A stretch of 64,000 nt of DNA from positions 1-64,000 of the forward strand of contig JAISFS010000334.1 in assembly GCA_031263485.1 (NCBI GenBank). Direction: 5' to 3'. Origin of the DNA: Deltaproteobacteria bacterium. Its GTDB lineage: Bacteria > Desulfobacterota > Desulfarculia > Adiutricales > Adiutricaceae. Each line of letters starts with the position of its first letter. Position 1 is the stretch's first letter. The notes beneath the pieces were generated by a model. That model did no database searches, was not told the origin of the DNA, and worked only from the letters and a program-made list of their open reading frames with translations. Both the position numbers and the translations under genes were made by a program. Positions 59,821 through 64,000 of the stretch are shown here, in pieces.

Positions 59821-62571
59821 ATGCAACCGGAAAAATCGACCGGACGCCTCGCGAGGCTCATCGCATCTTTGGCCGTGCTGGCTGTTGCGGCGGTCGCGTA
59901 CCTGTGGATCCGGGACGCCGCCGAGCAGCCGCCTCCGCTTCCGGAGCCGACCCCCGTCCCGGCTTCCGGCGGCTACGTGGTGGCCATGGCAGTTGGCCCC
60001 AGGGATGTCTTCCCCGAGGAGAACCGCGCGGTGGACAGGCTCGTGAGCCGCTACGCCGGCGGGGGCGACGGGGGGATCGTCAGGCGGATGGAGATTCCCG
60101 CCGACTTCGAGGAGGATCCGGAACGGGCCGCCCAGACGCTCCTGTCTTTGCGGGGGGATCTGGACGTGAGGGCCCTGGTGGCCGTGCCCGCCTTCCGGGG
60201 GACCATGGGGGCCTTCGCGCAGCTCAAAAGGCAACGCCCGGACATGCTCCTTCTGGCCTACGACAGCCGCGAGGATCCCGGGCCCATGAGCATGTATTCG
60301 GATCTGACCGTGGACCCGGACTTCGTCTTCGACGCCTATTACCTGGCCAAGGCCGCCGTCGGCCTGGGGGTCCGGAGAATCCTATACGTGAAGGCCTCGC
60401 GCGATCTGGAAAGCCCCAAGGCGGGGCGCTTCCTGGCGGTGTTGCGGGCGGCGTCCGCGGATCTGGGCCTTGATTTCGTCGAGGCGGACGCGGGCCCGGG
60501 CATGGGCGAGGGCGCCGAGGGTTCGGCGGAGCGGGCCCGGGCCTGGGTCGGGGAGAGATGCGCGGGCTGGGCGGCGGATTTCGGGCCCGGCGTTCTCTTC
60601 TACTCGCCTTCGGGGCCGCTCGCGGACGCCCTTCTGGGTTGCGCAGCGTCAGGGGAAGGCTATTTCCTAAGGTCCCCCAGGCCGAGCCCGTACTCTCGGT
60701 TCCCCGGCCTGCTGGGGCTTCCCGAAGAAGGGGCCGGGGCCGCGCTGGGCTTGAGCTCCCGTGGCTTCGCGGAACTCTTGAACGTCCGGGCGGCGGGGCG
60801 CGCGCTCGCGGGCCGCGTGGGCGTCTGGCCCGTCTCCTTCGGGGAAGAGGTGACCGAGGCGCTGGGGAATCTGGCGGTCAAGGCGGCGGACGGGGCAGCC
60901 GGGGTTTCCGAGCAGGGGTTCATGGGCGCCTTGCTTGCCGGGAACGCCGACGGCGCTTGGAGGCGCCGTGATCTGACGGACGCGGCCACGGGCCGGCGCA
61001 TCAAGAAGCACGTGCTCTTGACCTCCGACATGAGCGTCCTGGGCGCCGGGGTACCGGGACGCGAGGAGGCGTACGCGCCGCTCAAGTACCGCTCCATCGT
61101 GGCACGGCCTGACCCGGAGGACCCGGCGCCGTTCAGGGTGGGCATCCTGGCGGGAAGCTCGGGGCGGGACGGGGACGACCTGTCCGGGGCACGGGAGTTC
61201 GAGCGCATCTACGGCATGGCCGGGCAGGGCGGCATGACGCGGGTGTCCCTCTACGACATAGAGAGGATCGCGAGCGAGACCGGCCGTGTCACGGAGGCCC
61301 TGAGCGAGCTCGCGACCGACCCGCTCGTGAAGGTCATCGTGGCGAACCAGGCCGTGGCCGGCACCGCCGAAGGCTTCAGGAGGGTCAAGGAGTTCCGCCA
61401 GGACATCCTGCTGTTCGCCATGGAATCGCGGGAGGACCCGCAGCTCATAGCGGGCGCGGCCGATCTGGCCGTGTCCGTCGATTTCGCCCGCAGCGGCTAC
61501 CTTATCGTGAAAGCCGCCCGGGACATGGGGGCGGACTCCCTCGTGCACGTGTCTTTCCCGAGACACCTGGCCTCCGAGTCCCATCGCCGGCGGCTGGCCG
61601 TGATGCGCGCGGCAGGGTCGGAACTGGGAGTGAGAATCACGGAGCTGACCGCGCCCGATCCGGCCGATCCGGAGGTGGGGGCGGCGGCCGCCCGCGATGC
61701 CGTGACGGCTGCCTTCCCGGGCTGGCTCGCCGAGAACGGGCCGAACGCGGCCTTCTTCGCCACCAACGACTCCCACGCCGAGGAACTCGTGGGCCTCGTC
61801 GTCAGGGGCGGCGGGATCTTCGTCCATCAGGACATCCCCGGCCCGGTCCTGGGCTACGCCCGGGCGTTCGGCCTCGATCCGAGGGTCTACGGCTTCCGTT
61901 GGGAGGACTATTTCCGCGACCTTGAGGCCAGAGCCGTGGCGGCGGGGGCCTCGGGACGGCTGGGGGCCTGGGTGTACCCCCTGGGCTTCTGCGAGTCGGC
62001 CGGCGCCGCCGACTTCGGGCGGCGGGTCCTCATGGGAGAGGCCCAGGCCGGGGACATAGACGCGTTCCTGGAGTCCTTGTCACGCTTTTCCGGAGACATG
62101 GCCTGGAAAGGGGAGTTCCTCACGGGCCGCGCGAGCGGCAAGCCAATCTACAACTACTTCCTCGTCTACGGGGACACCTACGTCCTCGGGCGGGGGTATC
62201 TCGGACTCCTGGACGTGAATGTCCCCGAGCAATACCGTATGCTCGGGACCGAAGCCGGTCGTCCCCGGGAAGTGGTGCCCGGGGCATTCGGGGAACGGAG
62301 GGCCGCTCCGCCGGGAGCCTTGCCTCCTGCGGCGGACGGAGCCGCGCCCGGGACCGTCGAAGACGCGCGGGAGGCGGGGGGTACGGCATCCCCGGCAGGC
62401 GAAGAAGCGCCGGGGGCACCCGAGGCGATGTCCGGGGCGGTCGAGTCCGCATCGGAGGCCGAAGTGACCGGGACCGGGGCAAGCGTAGCCGAGTCCGGGC
62501 CGGAAGGGGCCGCGCCGGGGTCCGCCGAGGCCGCGCTGGAGGCGGACCGGACATCGTCCGGGGCAAGCTGA
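59821..62571 (+). CDS. Membrane-anchored tandem DUF3798 binding-protein-like protein
   Basis: A 916-residue protein with one N-terminal membrane anchor (about 10-32). Two homologous modules follow, about 52-425 and 437-806. Both have the DUF3798 form, a periplasmic-binding-protein-like fold: VAMAVGPRDVFPEE / RVGILAGSSGRDG, LLLAYDSREDP / LLFAMESREDP, VKASRDLESPKAGR / VHVSFPRHLASESHRR. The second also has FFATNDSHAEELV. DUF3798 proteins are usually single-domain lipoproteins. A 110-residue Ala/Glu/Gly tail ends the protein. The start at 59821 is preferred over 59746 because it opens the anchor. Ligand unknown. Confidence 0.78.
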   Translation: MQPEKSTGRLARLIASLAVLAVAAVAYLWIRDAAEQPPPLPEPTPVPASGGYVVAMAVGPRDVFPEENRAVDRLVSRYAGGGDGGIVRRMEIPADFEEDPERAAQTLLSLRGDLDVRALVAVPAFRGTMGAFAQLKRQRPDMLLLAYDSREDPGPMSMYSDLTVDPDFVFDAYYLAKAAVGLGVRRILYVKASRDLESPKAGRFLAVLRAASADLGLDFVEADAGPGMGEGAEGSAERARAWVGERCAGWAADFGPGVLFYSPSGPLADALLGCAASGEGYFLRSPRPSPYSRFPGLLGLPEEGAGAALGLSSRGFAELLNVRAAGRALAGRVGVWPVSFGEEVTEALGNLAVKAADGAAGVSEQGFMGALLAGNADGAWRRRDLTDAATGRRIKKHVLLTSDMSVLGAGVPGREEAYAPLKYRSIVARPDPEDPAPFRVGILAGSSGRDGDDLSGAREFERIYGMAGQGGMTRVSLYDIERIASETGRVTEALSELATDPLVKVIVANQAVAGTAEGFRRVKEFRQDILLFAMESREDPQLIAGAADLAVSVDFARSGYLIVKAARDMGADSLVHVSFPRHLASESHRRRLAVMRAAGSELGVRITELTAPDPADPEVGAAAARDAVTAAFPGWLAENGPNAAFFATNDSHAEELVGLVVRGGGIFVHQDIPGPVLGYARAFGLDPRVYGFRWEDYFRDLEARAVAAGASGRLGAWVYPLGFCESAGAADFGRRVLMGEAQAGDIDAFLESLSRFSGDMAWKGEFLTGRASGKPIYNYFLVYGDTYVLGRGYLGLLDVNVPEQYRMLGTEAGRPREVVPGAFGERRAAPPGALPPAADGAAPGTVEDAREAGGTASPAGEEAPGAPEAMSGAVESASEAEVTGTGASVAESGPEGAAPGSAEAALEADRTSSGAS

Positions 62572-62727
62572 ACCGGCAGGCGGCGGACAGGGCGTCCGAG
62601 CCCCGCGGAGCCTCCGGATGGGCCTGGGCCCGGAACGGGCACGCTTTCCGGACGTCATGTCCCGGCGCGATTTGCCGGTCCCCGCTCGTCCGCGAGGGCG
62701 GATCTTGACGCCGCAAGGCATTTTGAG
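62572..62727. other. Short gap before the sensor promoter
   Basis: No feature recognised. Confidence 0.35.
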
Positions 62728-62755
62728 TTGCGTCTGAGGGGGAGGCGGCTATAAT
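62728..62755 (+). promoter_or_regulatory. Promoter upstream of the sensor gene
   Basis: A perfect TATAAT (62750-62755) with TTGCGT (62728-62733) at a 16-bp spacing. The leader to the next start would be about 220 nt. Confidence 0.55.
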
Positions 62756-62981
62756 CACATAATTGATGTTTTCGGAGGCGCGGTTCCGCTTACCGTTTGA
62801 CGCGGGATGAATGCCGGGCTTTCATTCGGCGTCTGCCTCGGCCTGCGGCCGGTCGGCGGCGCCGGGGCGGCCTCGGCCCGGGTCCGGGGCGCAGGACAGC
62901 CGGCTATGCCTGCGCAAGCCCCCTGAGGCGGTCTCGGCGAAGCGTCGGCCGCAACCCGGCGCGGAAGGCGAACAGGGACAG

Positions 62982-64000
62982 ATGGGAGAACCAGCCGCGT
63001 CGACCAACGAAAGCAAAGGACGTCGCCGGAACGGCGTTGAGGCCCGCCGCGGCCTCTTCCGGCGGGCCATGTCTGCGGTGCGACCCAGCCTGACCCAACT
63101 TCTGGTAGTGTGCGCCGCCTTCTTCACCTTGAGCATGGTCTCGTATTTCTACGTCTCGGACATCATGAAGCACCAGGTGGACCTTTATTCCGGGGCGGAG
63201 ATGGAGGTGCACCGGAGCCGCATGCGCTCCCTCCTGTACGCCCACGAGTCGGCCTTGAGGCACGCCGCGGCCTTCGTGGCCTTCGAGACGGAGCGGGGCG
63301 CGGGCCCTGCGGAGCTGCAGCGGCTCATGCAGGAGCTGACCGAGGTGTTCTCGACCCAGCCCGAGATGGAGGGGGCCTTCGTCTCGGTCTACGGCTTCAT
63401 CGACGGCAACTACCTGGACGGCAAGAGCTACATCCCCGGAGAGCTCTTCTACCCCTCCGCGGCGCCATGGCTGAGGGGCGCGCTGGAGACGGACGGCATC
63501 TTCCACTCCCGGCCGTACATCGACCCCGTGAGCGCGGACGCCGTGGCCGCGGTCTCCATGGTGATCCGCCAAAGCGGCGGGGAGCCCATCGGGGTCATCG
63601 CCATCGACTACTTCCTTACGCCCCTGATCGACCGGGTGAGGAGCTACCGCGTGGCGGACACCGGCTGGGGATTCCTCCTGGACGACTCCTTCTCCATCCT
63701 GACCTTCCCGGAACCGGCTTACCTCAACCGCAACCTCTCCGAGTACCCTGGCTTCGAGAGCCTCGCCCTGGAGCTCATGGAAGCCGCCGGTCCCGCTCGG
63801 GCCGAGCCCGTCTACTCGACCCAGGCGGACGGCTCCGAGCTGGCCTCCGTCCTCTGGGCCGGGCGAGCCGCAGCCGACACCGAGTCCGCAGACGATGCGG
63901 ACGGCGCCGGCATGGCAGCCGAAGCGGACGGAACGACGGTTGAGGCGCTGGCGGAGGCCGAGGCGGTCATCGTGGCGGACTCCGAGGCCGAAGGCGGCGT
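62982..64000 (+). CDS. dCache-type membrane sensor, N-terminal part (partial)
   Basis: The frame runs off the right edge after 339 codons. From the ATG at 62982 (AGGGA upstream) a basic 40-residue segment precedes a membrane helix (LLVVCAAFFTLSMVSYFYV). A long extracytoplasmic region follows: a coiled helix (HRSRMRSLLYAHESALRHAA), FVSVYGFIDGNYLDG, then FHSRPYIDPVSADAVAAVSM and GVIAIDYFLTPLIDRV, the shape of a dCache sensor. An acidic Ala-rich segment begins near 290. The output domain (kinase, cyclase or chemoreceptor) lies outside the window. It follows the tandem DUF3798 protein, so the two might work together in sensing. The ATG at 63069 is an alternative start. Confidence 0.75.
   Translation, partial: MGEPAASTNESKGRRRNGVEARRGLFRRAMSAVRPSLTQLLVVCAAFFTLSMVSYFYVSDIMKHQVDLYSGAEMEVHRSRMRSLLYAHESALRHAAAFVAFETERGAGPAELQRLMQELTEVFSTQPEMEGAFVSVYGFIDGNYLDGKSYIPGELFYPSAAPWLRGALETDGIFHSRPYIDPVSADAVAAVSMVIRQSGGEPIGVIAIDYFLTPLIDRVRSYRVADTGWGFLLDDSFSILTFPEPAYLNRNLSEYPGFESLALELMEAAGPARAEPVYSTQADGSELASVLWAGRAAADTESADDADGAGMAAEADGTTVEALAEAEAVIVADSEAEGG

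Overview
The window is about 64 kb of GC-rich DNA (roughly two-thirds G+C, falling sharply in a few intergenic islands). It looks like the chromosome of a Gram-negative anaerobe, most plausibly Desulfobacterota (the old Deltaproteobacteria). That placement is inferred from the protobacterial-type RpoB/RpoC, the SPOR/VWA/OmpA envelope protein, a menaquinone prenyltransferase, a class III (anaerobic) ribonucleotide reductase and its activase, and two DUF3798-type modules. The 86 FtsE residues at the left edge look alphaproteobacterial to me and do not fit the rest.

Layout. 0-3.3 kb: a partial ftsE (minus), a frameshifted ftsZ-like pseudogene, then a divergent but apparently intact ftsZ with a clear sigma70 promoter and a Rho-independent terminator. 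3.8-10.5 kb (plus): a B12-binding-type radical SAM protein, nagZ, an unrecognised protein, cdsA and dxr. 10.5-12.1 kb: an AT-richer gap with two miniature mobile elements and a tandem repeat. 12.1-21 kb (minus): a two-domain M16 protease, an ABC-F ATPase, nrdG and nrdD. 21-25.4 kb: a mostly non-coding stretch, two superinfection-immunity-domain membrane proteins and a secreted repeat protein. 25.4-33 kb (minus): a putative operon of polytopic membrane protein, xseB, ispA, dxs and menA, closed by a strong terminator. With cdsA and dxr this gives isoprenoid, quinone and phospholipid supply.

33.7-49.6 kb (plus) is the translation/transcription superlocus: tRNA-Tyr, -Gly, -Thr, then rpmG, tRNA-Trp, secE, nusG, rplK, rplA, rplJ, rplL, rpoB and rpoC, ending at a strong terminator. 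The EF-Tu gene usually found between tRNA-Thr and rpmG/tRNA-Trp is absent, and two copies of one miniature element lie in that stretch. 49.9-64 kb (plus): a secreted cysteine-repeat protein and a related membrane protein, an OmpA/SPOR/VWA fusion, an AI-2E-family permease, a tandem pair of SGNH hydrolases of which the second has lost both catalytic Ser and His, a tandem DUF3798 protein, and the start of a dCache-type sensor running off the right edge.

Three themes recur. First, there are two families of short non-autonomous elements with clean target duplications: an approximately 102-bp family with 10-bp duplications (four copies) and an approximately 175-bp family with 6-bp duplications (three copies). 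Second, otherwise ordinary housekeeping proteins (RpoB, XseB, Dxs, MenA, NrdD) carry long low-complexity tails or inserts. Third, several genes are duplicated with one copy decayed or catalytically altered (FtsZ, SGNH hydrolase). No transposase, phage, CRISPR array or rRNA gene was recognised.
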